Shown here: piece after piece, positions 47,882 through 59,242 of the stretch
How the letters are laid out: each line of letters starts with the position of its first letter
Numbering within the stretch: position 1 is the first letter of the stretch
NCBI GenBank assembly: GCA_947095535.1
Contig: OX352773.1
Location: 31,145,398 to 31,209,397, forward strand
DNA length: 64,000 nt
Reading direction: 5' to 3'
From: Poecilobothrus nobilitatus
Taxonomy: Eukaryota; Arthropoda; Insecta; Diptera; Dolichopodidae
Notes under the pieces: model-generated
The model's database searches: none
What the model saw: the letters and a program-made list of their open reading frames with translations, nothing else
What the model was told of the DNA's origin: nothing
Program-made: the position numbers and the translations under genes

Positions 47882-49214
47882 ACTTGTCATTAAAAATTGC
47901 TAAGATTTTTTCTCTAAATAATTTCTATAATATCTTATATTTTATATATCCTATATATATCTATATATTCTATATATTAGTATATTTAATTATAATAAAA
48001 ATTCATAAAAGAGAAATTAAAGATTTTCATATTGATTGATATTTTTAATGCGTTAGTTACAATTACATTTTAATTCTAACGGTAAAAATTTTAATTAAAG
48101 TACTTATAATTTTTTATTTTCCTTTTCTTTTTTTTGGTTTTTTTTTTTTTTGTTTTTAAATATTTTAAATTGTAAAACATCATTATAATAACTCATAAAT
48201 CCTTTTTAAAAATAATTATTATAAAACAAGAAAAATAATAATAATAATAACAAAGAAAAAGGAAACAATCTACAATATAAAACAAATTATATATTTATTA
48301 ATAATAATATAAAATTATTTCAGATGCTTCAATTCTCATGTCAGATTAATTCATTTTCAAAATTTTCCAAAAAAAAAAAAAAAAAGAAAAATTTGAAAAA
48401 AAATTTTTATATTTGACACTTGGACTTATATTACATATTATATATATACCATTGTAAATTTTATATGCAAAACTTTTCTATAGACATATTTATTTTATAT
48501 ATGTATGTAATTTTTGTATCATATATAAATTGAAAATTTTGTTTTTATAAATAATAATCCTTTTTTGTGATAATAATCCCAAAAATTAAATTAAATTGAT
48601 CTTTTTTTTTTTTTGTAATTACAATATTATTATTGAATATTTACTACTTATTTATATAATATCTATTTACATATACATATATTTATTTGATTGTATATAT
48701 TTATATATATATATATATATATATGTATATAATTTTATTAAAATGTAAAATAAATTCTTATTATATAAATAATATATAAATATAATTAGAAAATATAAAT
48801 TTTCAATTATATAATTTTAAATTTTCTTCATTTACTGCAAACATTTACTATACAAATAATTTTTTTTTTTTTGTTTTGTTTTTTTTTCATTTAAACTTAA
48901 AATATGATATTATAAACATTAGGTTTCATTTTTCAAATTCCTTTTACTTAATAATACTATAAATTAATCTGAGGATATTAATATCCAATTATACATTTTC
49001 TTAATTTAAAAGAAAATATTTTAAAGATTTAATTTATTAAATTTATGTAATAAATAAATAAATTATTAAATATTGAATATTTTAAATTAAATTTCAAATT
49101 TTTTTAAAATTATATAAATTTTTTTTTTTTTAATTTATTATACAAGGCGTAAATGGATTTTTTTTTTTGTCTGAAATATTTTTAAAATAAATGACACCAT
49201 TCTAGATTGTAGAT
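47882..49214. other. A+T-rich stretch without a recognisable gene
   Basis: Homopolymer- and TA-rich ((TA)n at 48,703-48,724); no open frame or RNA gene worth listing. Confidence 0.7.
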
Positions 49215-49565
49215 TGTTGTTATTTAAGGGGTATAAATGAAATTGCAATCTTTTGATGTAGATCTATTGTAATCTCCCTTACTACTACTTGTTGTGTTGA
49301 TTTGTCACTACTTATAATACTTCTGTCCTACTGCTCTACTACCTACTTACTACTTATAATACTTCTGCCCTTAGAGACAGTCAGTATAATACTTCTGCCC
49401 TAATGTCTCTAAGAAAGTATATATATCTGTATAGGGTTTAGTGTTGGAAGGTCATTTTCGGATCAAAGTAATACGCTCTTAAATGCACATATCTAATTGC
49501 TTGGAATAAAACTCTGAAGTTTTTATGTATGTCTTCTGGAGTCAATTTTTTTTCTTTGACAGAAT
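49215..49565 (-). repeat. dispersed repeat family R3, copy 2, with an expanded internal motif
   Basis: Reverse-strand homologue of 21,725-21,990. At its right edge GAGTCAATTTTTTTTC faces the GATTGACTCCAG start of copy 1; inward come GGAATAAAACTC, AAATGCACATAT, TATAGGGTTTAG, CTCTAAGAAAGT, TTGATGTAGATCTATTG, and TTATTTAAGGGG. The middle is longer than in copy 1 because ATAATACTTCTG(C/T)CC is present three times (about 49,314, 49,356 and 49,386), a local amplification. The noncoding character and class are as for copy 1. Confidence 0.6.
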
Positions 49566-50581
49566 CGACATTCAGCATGTATTATGATTTTTTTTATTCC
49601 AATTTTCTTCAAGTGTCCCTTTGTATTTCGCATCATATTTAGAACAAAAACAAACAAAATGTTTATTTAAACAATCAAACTTTTTTATTTATAAAGTGAA
49701 TTTGAATTTTACTATAACCTTAAAAGAAAAACTTGCTGAGAAAAACTTGGAAGTTGTAAGGACTAAATAAGCAAAATGTGTATTTTAATAAAATTATAAT
49801 GACTTAAACTGATGCTAACTGAACTTTGTTTTTTTTTTTTGGTATAACAAAAGAAAAATAAAGGGATAAATTCAAGCAATCAATGAATGATGATCGGTTT
49901 TAATTGAAAAAATATTTAAAAAAAAAAACCTTATAGTTCTGATAAAAGTGGATTAGAAAACTTTTATTTTGAAAATATCCCTTTTATCAAAACACAATAA
50001 TAAATGCCTCGACATTACAAAAATTTAAAACGCATGATTTTACAATGGAACAGAACTTGTATATATAGTAAAAAAATAGATGAAAGACATTTTTTTCAAA
50101 TGCAGATTTCAATTCAGCTTCCATTTTCTATACAACACTAACACACCTATATGTGAACTAAGTTTAACTTTAGTTTTAACAAAAAAAATGATAAGCGATC
50201 AAGCTTAAAGAACTTTGTGTTCTACTTTTAAATATCTAGCAGTACTTAAAACATTATAATGTTCACTGAAAAAAAGCACACATATCATATAAAATTTTAA
50301 TAACAGTTTTGTAACTATTTTATAACAGTTATTGCAAGAAAATAAATTTAATTTTTCATTATAAATATTTTATTTTATCTTTTCTCTTGTGAGGCACACC
50401 CAAGGGGCATTTCCAAAAAAAAAAATTTAGTACATCGTATCCGAACTAAGGTTCCGGAACACTAATTTAATTAATTGTTGGCTTTTCATTCAAAGAAAAA
50501 TTTCCTTTAAAAAAATTAATATTAAATTATATAAAATGATATTCAAAGATGGTTTAATGAAAACCAACGGTTTTGAAAAGC
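49566..50581. other. A+T-rich stretch without a recognisable gene
   Basis: No repeat-family match or open frame noticed. Confidence 0.6.
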
Positions 50582-51484
50582 GCACATTTCCAAAATGTAA
50601 TACAAACTGTTTACTGTGACTCTGCACCAAAAATTTGAAAATTTCATGTAATAAGAAAAAATGTGAAAATAGGACTTTTTTATAATTTTGAGGTGCTGTA
50701 AGTCCGGAACCCTACATAACTAAGAAATACCGTTAGCACACGTAAAAATATATTACTGGAGCTTTAATTGCTATGGCTTGGTGAAGACAAATTTGTACAG
50801 GTTCTTAAGTTATTCAGGTAGCTAAAAATAACAAATTTTCTATTTTTGGACCCTAATAGCTCTAATATTATAACAATTCTAAAAATTCTTTCTTGTATCA
50901 AAATTTCAAGTTCCTATCTTCCTAGTCCAAGTTCCAAGTTCCTAAGTTCCTAAAGGCGTACCGGAGTTATGAAAAAAGAAATTTCATACAAAATGTGGCT
51001 TTCACATAACGGTAAATTTAATAGTAAATTACAAAATATTGCATAATTTTAATATTGTTTTATAGAGATAAGAAAATGTTGCGGAGTTATGAGGGTAGAA
51101 AAATAATGCAAAATTTGGTTTTCACATAACGGTAAATTTAAATACTAAGTTTAGAAAGATTGTATAATTTTGATATTAATTTACAAAGGTAAAAAAATAC
51201 CTGACGAATAGCCTTTTCTGATTGAAAAAATGTTAAGCATAACATGATATTTACGCAATTAAATATAGGGCTTTTTCAAAGTTTGAGGGTCTGCAGTTCC
51301 GTAATGGATGGGGCTATATGAAAAAGTTGTTCTACAATATTAATTTTTTTATAAGACCTACTCATGATTAAAATTTTTTTTCTCTATCTTTAACGGTGTA
51401 GAAGTTCTGTAAACAGACGGGCAGACGAACGGACAGAATGAAACTAATAGGCACATTTTTTCAAAATTTTTTTTGGAAATGTGC
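50582..51484 (+). mobile_element. noncoding repeat family F1, 903-bp copy with terminal inverted repeats
   Basis: Begins GCACATTTCCAAAA (50,582-50,595) and ends TTTTGGAAATGTGC (51,471-51,484), identical to the termini of the 32 kb copy. The stretch just before the 5' terminus (AAACCAACGGTTTT) is also shared with 32,139-32,152, so the true boundary may lie a little further out. The interior has single-copy versions of the F1 phrases, including CACATAACGGTAAATTTAA twice (about 51,004 and 51,122), which shows it derives from a partly duplicated unit with an internal deletion. The (CGGA)n tract is reduced to a few imperfect units near 51,416-51,434. Confidence 0.75.
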
Positions 51485-52244
51485 TAAAAATGTCAATTTT
51501 ACAGATACTTTAAAATTTAATTAGATCATAACATATTAAACTGACAAAACAAATATTTTAGAAAGAAAAAAAAAGAAACAAAAAATAGACACAAAATATA
51601 AACATATATTTTACCTACTTATATTAAACATCCCCATATTTTTCTAAATAAGAATATAAAATTATAAAAAAAAAATCAATAAATCTAATAAGATTTTTTA
51701 TAGGTTGAATTTTGTTTTATATAGGTAATGGTTATATTTGTAGATTTTGTTTCACTATGTCCAGAAACAGAGAGGATCAAAAAAAGAAAAAAAATTAGCA
51801 AAAACGAACAAAATAAGAAAAACCAGAAAAAGAAAATGATTAATTCTGTTAGAACTATACAATGTATCCAATATAAATATATATATAACACTTATAAATA
51901 TAAACATATATAAAATATAAGAAAACATAAGACAATAAATTTAATAGACAATCCAGGTGTTAGGCTTTTGATTGTAGTCCCCATCAACCTTTATTTTTAT
52001 TTTTATATTTATTTCTTGTATTTAAGTGTCAAATAAATTACTCAATAAAATGAAAAAAAAAAAAAAAAGAAAAGGTTTCTTTTTAGATTTTCAGATCAAA
52101 TCCATATATAATATTTTAATCTTATATTTACCGCACATGTCCTTTATTTTGTAACATATTTCAAAATGAATCTATCCGATATATATTATGTATATGTATA
52201 AACATACAAGTATATAAATGTAAAGGTTTGTGTCTTAATCTTAT
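51485..52244. other. A+T-rich stretch without a recognisable gene
   Basis: The overlapping open frames on both strands at 51,685-51,913 are complementary low-complexity readings of the same A-rich tract. Confidence 0.65.
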
Positions 52245-52720
52245 ATGCCAAAATCTTTTTTCCAAAATCTGTTTTTTGAAAATCAACTATAGCACAAAAT
52301 CTTCCATGTTACATATTAATTATGTCAAAACAAAGTACTCAAAAAAATGGAATCTGCCGCCCAAACCCAAACCCTCTCTAAACAAATTATTGTCATCCTG
52401 ATTTTGTGACCAACTATAAATTCTTCCCTGATTCAGAATCTCACATATACATATATAAATATTCTGGGAAATATGTAGAACCCTGATTTTGAAACCAACT
52501 CTAAAATCGACCTTAGCTATTTGTTTATATACATATACATTCTTTAAAAATAAAGCAACAATATATTTTCCTTTAAAAAATATTATGCAAGATTTTGTCC
52601 GTGAAAGATTTTGTAATGCATGATTTTAGGAAGATAGATTTTGTAATGCAAGATAAAAAAAAAAGCAAGATTTTGTCGTAGATGGTATTTAACGTGCACG
52701 ATTGTGACCCGCCCCCAAAT
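52245..52720. mobile_element. candidate DNA transposon relic with inverted subterminal motif arrays
   Basis: CAAAATCT occurs three times in one orientation on the left (52,249, 52,263, 52,295). It occurs four times in the opposite orientation (AGATTTTG at 52,590, 52,606, 52,636, 52,668), plus a variant at about 52,622, on the right. Longer context also matches, e.g. GCACAAAATCTTCCATG on the left against the inverse of ATGCAAGATTTTGTCC on the right. Multiple short motifs facing inward from both ends are typical of transposase-binding arrays in DNA transposons, and no coding region lies between. Termini and target duplications could not be fixed, and short A/T-rich motifs recur easily here. Confidence 0.4.
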
Positions 52721-54340
52721 GTAATATATCTAAATTTATAAAAATATAATTTAAAGATGACTTAATATCTAAACAAAAAAAAAAAAAAAAACAATCTACA
52801 AATTAATCTATGTTGATTTTCTTTTATATTTTATCAAGCTAATTCTTTTTATAACAGTAATTTAAATCAAAATAACCAAACAAATACAAAAGACAAAACC
52901 AATCAATAAAATGAAAAATAATTTCAGCAGTTTCCTAAAATTATTCATAGAAAATAAAATACCATTTATTATAAATAAATTTTAAAGTTTATTCATTTTT
53001 CATTTGTCTTTAACGATTTTTTTTTTTCTCTGTATTACTTAATTATTATATAGTCCCATTGCAGATCCTTAAGATATATGTATATATAATAAAAATTTAT
53101 TTTAATATCTTAAATTTCTTATAATTAGTTTATATTAGATTATATTAAATTTAAATTATAATTATAATAAAAGAATTTAACAGCAAATAAATTTTTTATC
53201 GCTATTATACTTAAAAGTTTCTATATATATATATTTTCCTTTTAATAACACTTAAACCCCAATTATGCCCCATATTATTTGTATGTATTTATCAAAATAT
53301 ATTACTCTTTTTCTCTGAGTTTCTTAAGAAAACTTTCAAAAAAAAAATATAGAAAACACAAGAAAAGAAAAACTGAATAGATCATTAATTCCTGCTTTAT
53401 CATTTTTCATATGATCCTATAAAAATTAATGGTAAATCACATACTTAATATAAATCTGCTAAAAAAAAAAAACGAAAACAAAGAAAAAACTATGATATAG
53501 AGTTGTATTATTTAGTTCCAGAACTATATTTATCCGTATCTGTCACTTGTCAGAATCCATTATAAGTCCATACATAACAGTGAAATAATAACTGTACCTA
53601 CGAGTGTTTATTTCATTTATTACGGAGATAATTTCACTACTGTACTTATAATGTAATGTAATGTAATGAATAATGAATAATGATTACCTATAGAACAAAA
53701 GAATCACCATTACAGATCCAAATTTTACATAAAGATTTAATAACAAAAAAAAAAAAAAGTTTCCCAGTTTTTACGAAAATGCATTGTAGATATATGAAAA
53801 TTATCGTTACCCCCCAAACAATCGTAACCCCCTAGTTACAAACAAAACAAATCAATTTATCATATTTTGTATAAATGAAAAGTCGAAATTCCAAAATTTT
53901 TAAACAAAAAAAAGAAGGGAAATAAATGTATTCGATAGATGAATTTACTATAATTATGTAGGTTATTATTTTACTTATGTATATATGTAAATATTAGGTA
54001 TGCATTCAATTCCGTACTACAATTTTTAATTCTTTGATATCATATTTATTCAAATTAATCGACCTAATAAACAATACAACATAAGTTTAATATGTTACAA
54101 TGAAATATAACAGACATAACTGTTAAAAAGCTTTTCACACTTCAAAAGTGAAATAAAAAATGTTTTTTGTTTAACGAATGCCACTGAAGATTAATGATTT
54201 ACCTACTGAAAATACCGACTGCAAATACAACAAAAAGAAAAAAATGGGTTCGTCCTTTTGGATACAATTTATCGCTAGATACTATCATAAAACAGAATTT
54301 AAAAAATCATATATTTATTCTTGAAAGAACTAAAACTTTT
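52721..54340. other. A+T-rich stretch without a recognisable gene
   Basis: Contains TAATG/AATAATG short tandem repeats at about 53,648-53,684 and an isolated C-rich pair (TTACCCCCCAA and TAACCCCCTAG) at 53,809-53,836. Otherwise homopolymer-rich. Confidence 0.65.
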
Positions 54341-54650
54341 TTTTTCTTTTGCTAGTGTAGGAGGGAATCATGAAAAACACCAATGATCACAACACGTGAT
54401 TCACTTTAAAAGTGTTAAACTTGACCAACCAAATAACACCTCCCTTTTAAACCAAAACATAGTACCTACACCAAACATAAAACCTGTATAGTACCTGTAT
54501 AGTACAAACTACTGTTCGGTTGCGGAATTGTTAAAAATATGAATAAAGTAAATTTGGAGAGGAAAATAGGAAGTTACTGAATGTTGGAAGAAGTGTTTAG
54601 AACAAAGATATTGATGTTCTCCATCTTCACTGAATAATTATTCAACCTTC
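54341..54650 (-). pseudogene. LINE 3' end (CR1/jockey-like family), C-terminus plus 3' UTR
   Basis: On the minus strand, NNYSVKMENINIFVLN then TSSNIQ and TAA match the last residues of the 55.3 kb copy (YVYDLVKFKKNINIFLLN), and the NIQ-stop ending is shared with 18.8 kb. The 3' UTR that follows runs to about 54,345 with the family landmarks ACTACTGTTC..., GGTTTAAAAGGGAGGTG and AACACTTTTAAAGTG. The coding part is only about 25 codons, so this is another strongly 5'-truncated copy. Confidence 0.55.
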
Positions 54651-55307
54651 AAATTTAAAAATGATTTCAGGATTTTTTTTTTTTTTAATTTAAAATTTAC
54701 AATTATTTTTAATTATTACAGGCATTTTTTCATCATTTCAGATCTAAGTCTTATTAATTATTTCTTTATACAACAAAGTACTGTAATTAAAAAAAAAAAT
54801 ATTTTAAAACATTTACTTAAAATATTATTTCTATTGGTATATGAGGTCATAACAAATTTATAACTTATATATAATATAAATAAAGAATTAATTTTTTACT
54901 CCGTATTTACTCCGAAAACAAAAAAAAAAAAGTTTTTAAAAATTCTCATTTACGAGAAAATAAATTAAATTGAATAAAAAAAAAATTTTTATTATAAAAT
55001 AAAGTAATAAAAAAACCAAATAAAAAAAAAAAAAATTCTTCAGCTTTTTATATATAACATAAAATTTTTAATTACATTTATAAAGTTAAAACAGTTAATT
55101 TTCCATTAATTTTTTTATATATATACGTATATGTATAATGGTTATATCATAAAATTTTTCCGGATATCTCATAAGTTAAAATACACATATTATGTATATG
55201 TACTTTTAAATTGCCAGAGCAACAGGAAATAATAAATTAAAAAATAAACTATCACTACATAATACGAGTATTGTTGTCAGGGTGTTTCAACCAAGTAAAT
55301 TTTTTAT
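54651..55307. other. A+T-rich stretch without a recognisable gene
   Basis: Poly-A/T runs; no repeat match until the LINE fragment begins. Confidence 0.6.
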
Positions 55308-55790
55308 TTGTTTTTATATTGCAATACTTTTAAATTGAGTGCGACAGATGCCCACCTCTACACTATAGAACTCTCAAGATGGCGTAATACGACTTATGGA
55401 AATTCGTTTGCTATGCGCACGTCGCGTTTTTGGAATCACATACCATCACATGTGTTCGCCAAAGTTAGTAACTCATATATGTGTACGATTTAGTAAAATT
55501 TAAGAAGAATATTAACATCTTTCTTCTAAATATGTTTCTTCAAATTTTCAAACCCATCCCTCATAGTCCTAATATTTTTTATTTTTAAAATCATTTTTTT
55601 CAAAATTCTCTCCTACATCCCTATTCCATAACACAAACTGTACATTCGTATCAAAGTTCCCAATCTAAAGTTTGTTTTAAAAAGAAGGTGGTTTTGGTTG
55701 GTTAAAATCCAACACTATCCGAAAGAATTAAGCGCATTCTTCTGAATGACTTTCGAAGTTTTTCACCGATCATCGCAAAAAAAAAAACAA
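55308..55790 (+). pseudogene. LINE 3' end (CR1/jockey-like family), best-preserved copy
   Basis: Encodes the extreme C-terminus of a LINE ORF2. The frame from 55,308 reads ATDAHLYTIELSRWRNTTYG, then NSFAMRTSRFWNHIPSHVFA and KVSNS, ending at 55,493. The 'SF..RTSR.WN.LP..VF' string is characteristic of CR1/jockey-group reverse-transcriptase C-termini. One frame over, from about 55,475, it continues YVYDLVKFKKNINIFLLN, matching the family's usual end, so a single frameshift separates the two. The 3' UTR runs to about 55,790 with CTTTGATACG-type and GTTTTAAAAAGAAGGTGG landmarks (inverse of those at 30.35 kb). The coding patch has markedly higher G+C than its surroundings. Everything upstream, including the catalytic domain, is missing. 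Confidence 0.75.
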
Positions 55791-55803
55791 TTTTTAATAT
55801 TTT

Positions 55804-55886
55804 ACAGATCAGCATCTTATCAAACAACAGATCATCATCTTATCAAACAACAGATCAGCATCTTATCGAACAACAGATCATCTTAT
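55804..55886. repeat. 23-bp minisatellite, about 3.5 units
   Basis: ACAGATC(A)(G/T)CATCTTATC(A/G)AACA begins at 55,804, 55,827, 55,850 and 55,873 with exact 23-bp spacing. Alternate units share AGCATC or ATCATC, hinting at a 46-bp higher-order unit. It lies directly after the LINE 3' end. There are no spacers, so it is not a CRISPR-like array. Confidence 0.95.
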
Positions 55887-57394
55887 CTTTTTTATAAAAA
55901 AGCCAACCCTAACATACTCGTATATGGATGGATACATATATGAAAATTTAAAAATATAATGAAAGAATTTGATTCTGTGTTAAGTATAAACATAAGCAAT
56001 TGTGAATCTTTTACATGAATCTTTGTCGTAACCACCGAGTATCAAAAGTTTAATATCATCACTTTGTTTGAACATTTTTTTTTTTACTGACTTATAGTTA
56101 AAAATTTAATTTAACGTTTATTTTACAAATAATTACAAAACAATTAAAGGATATAAATTGTTTATTATCAAAACAAAAAAAAACATATCAAATACATATA
56201 CATATGTATATAAAATATTTATTTATTTTAATATATATGTACTCATTTATTTTAATATACATATATTCTTGACCTAGTTTATACATTAGATTTTTGTTGC
56301 GCTTTTTTCCTAACTTTAAGGAGCACAAAAAAAAATTAAATATATTTTTTTCAATTTCTAAGACAATTAATCGAATAATAATCAATTATCTGCTTAATAT
56401 ATATATGTATAGCCAATCAATATATTATTATATACCAATATTTATATATTGGTATATTTGTTAATATATAAAATACATTCTTATAACATTATAGTAAGAA
56501 ACATTAAAAAAGTACATAATATAAAATTCATATTATGTACATCATTCAGAAAATTTTACAATTTTTCATATAAAATACATAATATATATGTATATAATAT
56601 ATATATATATGTATATGTAATTCTTACATGGTATATTATATTGTACATAGGCACAGCAGTGGTCACATTTATAGCCTTTTCTTACAAATTAATTAATTCT
56701 GTAAAAGATAAAGGAACATTTGAAACAACATACATATGTCACGAATTCTAAGAGAGAACAGTTTATTACTAATAATAAACTATCACTCGTCAAAGCTTGA
56801 CTTTACACGAGTAATCGCATCAATAGTGATCAAAGTCATATAACGAATATAGCGCTAAATTAATAATCGTAATCTGTTTAACATCATTTTACGAATGAAA
56901 TACATGATCCTCATAGTATTTTTAACTCTAGTTCCCTAAATTAAAATTAGAATTAATCTGAATCCTATATCATACTAATAAAACTAATAATATTATATAA
57001 AAGGACATTTTGCAATTTTCCATTTGATATATTTAGTCATTTTTTAAATGGTTGTTTGTTTGGCATAATGGGACACTTCGCAAAAAGAAATTTTACAAAT
57101 ATTACTTGACATTTAAAAAAAAATATACTGCTTATTCTGATAAAAACGATGAATAACTCTAATTTCGTAATCAACTCTAAAATTCTTTCTTACTTAATTA
57201 TTAATTGTTAAATGCGTTGTTGTGAAGTATCTTATTAGATAAATAAACTATTTGCAATATGGCAATTATGCTAAAGTGAAATTTGTGAAATTAGGCTAAA
57301 TAGGAGTTTGATATATAAATTTTGCGAATAGGGCCTCCCCCATTATATGTATATGTATAATTTTAGTAATAAACCTGTCTTATATAATAAACCT
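55887..57394. other. A+T-rich stretch without a recognisable gene
   Basis: TA-rich simple sequence around 56,580-56,620. The frame at 56,449-56,751 (100 codons, Ile/Tyr-rich) lacks any domain. The stretch 57,010-57,350 is more complex and may belong to the R4 element that follows. Confidence 0.55.
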
Positions 57395-57600
57395 GTTAGT
57401 GCTGTGTAATATGCTGTTATAAGGCACCCATTTTTCTATAAAATACTTATTTGTGAAATTGTGATAAAATTAATTAAAGACACAAACCACTCGTCTATAA
57501 TTCAATATAATAAATACAAACCAATAATTAAATTCATTACAAATACAATTTTTTTCACGACTAAAATACTTAAGAAATCACATTTTGAATTATTAATAAA
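57395..57600 (+). repeat. dispersed repeat family R4, copy 2
   Basis: Matches 6,610-6,795 in order: TTTTTCTATAAAA, TTGTGATAAAATTAATT, AAAGACACAAACCA, ACAAACCAATAATTAAA, TTTTTTTCACGACTAAAAT, and a short AAGAAA. An F1 copy starts 49 bp downstream, so either F1 inserted close to R4 or both belong to a larger mosaic element. The first copy has no adjacent F1. Confidence 0.55.
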
Positions 57601-57648
57601 AAATTTAAAAAAAAACAAGTAATGAAAAAACCAAGGGTTTTCAAAAAA

Positions 57649-57958
57649 GCACATTACCAAAATTAGTTTTTCGCAAAGAGTAATAAATATTAAGTAGTTA
57701 TATTGAACAAAATAAATTTAAAATTCCGACAGGTGCTTAAATTACAGGTGTTTGAAAATAGAAAAATTTCAGTTTTTGACCCCTTACAGCTCCTAAACTG
57801 GGGGCGACCAAAAACTAACTCATACAGATTTCCAAAGGTTTAACTCCTCTTAAAATTCAAGCTTCTATGTTAAACCTTTTGAAAGATACAGAAAGAAGGG
57901 TCCGAATTTATGACAGAGTAAAACTAATAAAATTTTTCAAAAATTTTTGAAAATGTGC
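57649..57958 (+). mobile_element. noncoding repeat family F1, 310-bp internally deleted copy
   Basis: Begins GCACATTACCAAAA (one mismatch to the F1 terminus) and ends TTTTTGAAAATGTGC. Only the central phrases AGGTGCTTAAATTACAGGTG, GACCCCTTACAGCTCCTAAAC and a short 3' part remain; the (CGGA)n tract and the CACATAACGG block are gone. Size and structure fit an internal-deletion derivative of the longer copies. Confidence 0.65.
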
Positions 57959-59210
57959 GAAAAAGCACTTTGATTGTAAACAAAGAAATGTTAAACAAAT
58001 TATATTAGAATAGTTTTTTAAAAATTCGGAATAAAAAGTCGAAAGAAAAAAAAAATACTCTGAGTTATATTATTTCCGTAATTTATAACAGAAATAAAAT
58101 AACGGGGAGTAGTATATAATATAAGTTTATGTTTAAATTTTCAAAATAATAAAATTTGCAAATATGATTAAAAATATGATATTTAAGCTTTAAAAGAGAA
58201 AAACAGATATATAAATATATATATAGAAAGAGAGAGTGAGAACATCTTTTAATATAATTTTATAAAAAAATTAATCTTATTTAATATTAAATTAATTAAT
58301 ATATATATATAATATCCAATATTATCCAATCCAATCCAAGCTTATCCAATGACTTTTCTTTGAAGGACTTAATAAATAAAAGATCTTTAAAGATCTTAAT
58401 ATCGGTGCTCTTTGTAAAGTTCAATGATTTGTTAAGTTAGACTTTTAATTGATATAATTTTTTTTTTTTAAGATCGAACGAATTATTGATTTGAAGTATA
58501 AACCAATATTTTTAAATAAAATATTTTTTGTTAATCGTAAAATAAAAGACAAAAATTTTATCGTTCATATTAGTTTTAAATTTTATCTGAATTTTTATGA
58601 TTGCCATTACTGTTTACAAAATGGTCTTCATATATAATATTTTCATAGTAGAGAGAAAAATCATACAATCTTACAAAAACTAAAAAAATAATTTTTTTAA
58701 AAGTTTTTTTTTTTTTCTTTATTTTAATTGTTATTTTTGTTGTTGTTTAAACCTAACCTATTTTTCTAATTCCTCTATACATATTATGCAATGAAAAAAA
58801 ATATCGTGCACATAAATACATGTGAATATGTATATATATACATACTTATATAGTTGTATATATGTATATGAATAAGTACTAAAGATTGTGGTTTTTAATT
58901 TTGTCTTGCAATTTTTGTTTTTTACTGTTTCTATCTATTTTTTTTTTTTTTACTAAAGGATCAACAGATCAAACATTTTGGAAAAATCCTTTGAAATCTA
59001 ATTCAAATCGACATTCAATCTTTTTTCTTTTTTTTTTTTGTTCTTTCTCTTTCTATTTTTTGTTTTATATTATTATAATTTTGTTTCTTTTTTTTTTTTT
59101 TTTTTGAATATTGAAGAGATACATATTAAATGGATTTGCTTGTTGTTTTCCTTATGCTTCATCATACTTTAAATGCTATATATTGTGAATAATTCAAAAT
59201 AATTTATACT

Positions 59211-59242
<32 letters not shown>

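Noticed and set aside
55804..55886. CRISPR-like array
   Set aside because: 23-bp units without spacers; a simple minisatellite.
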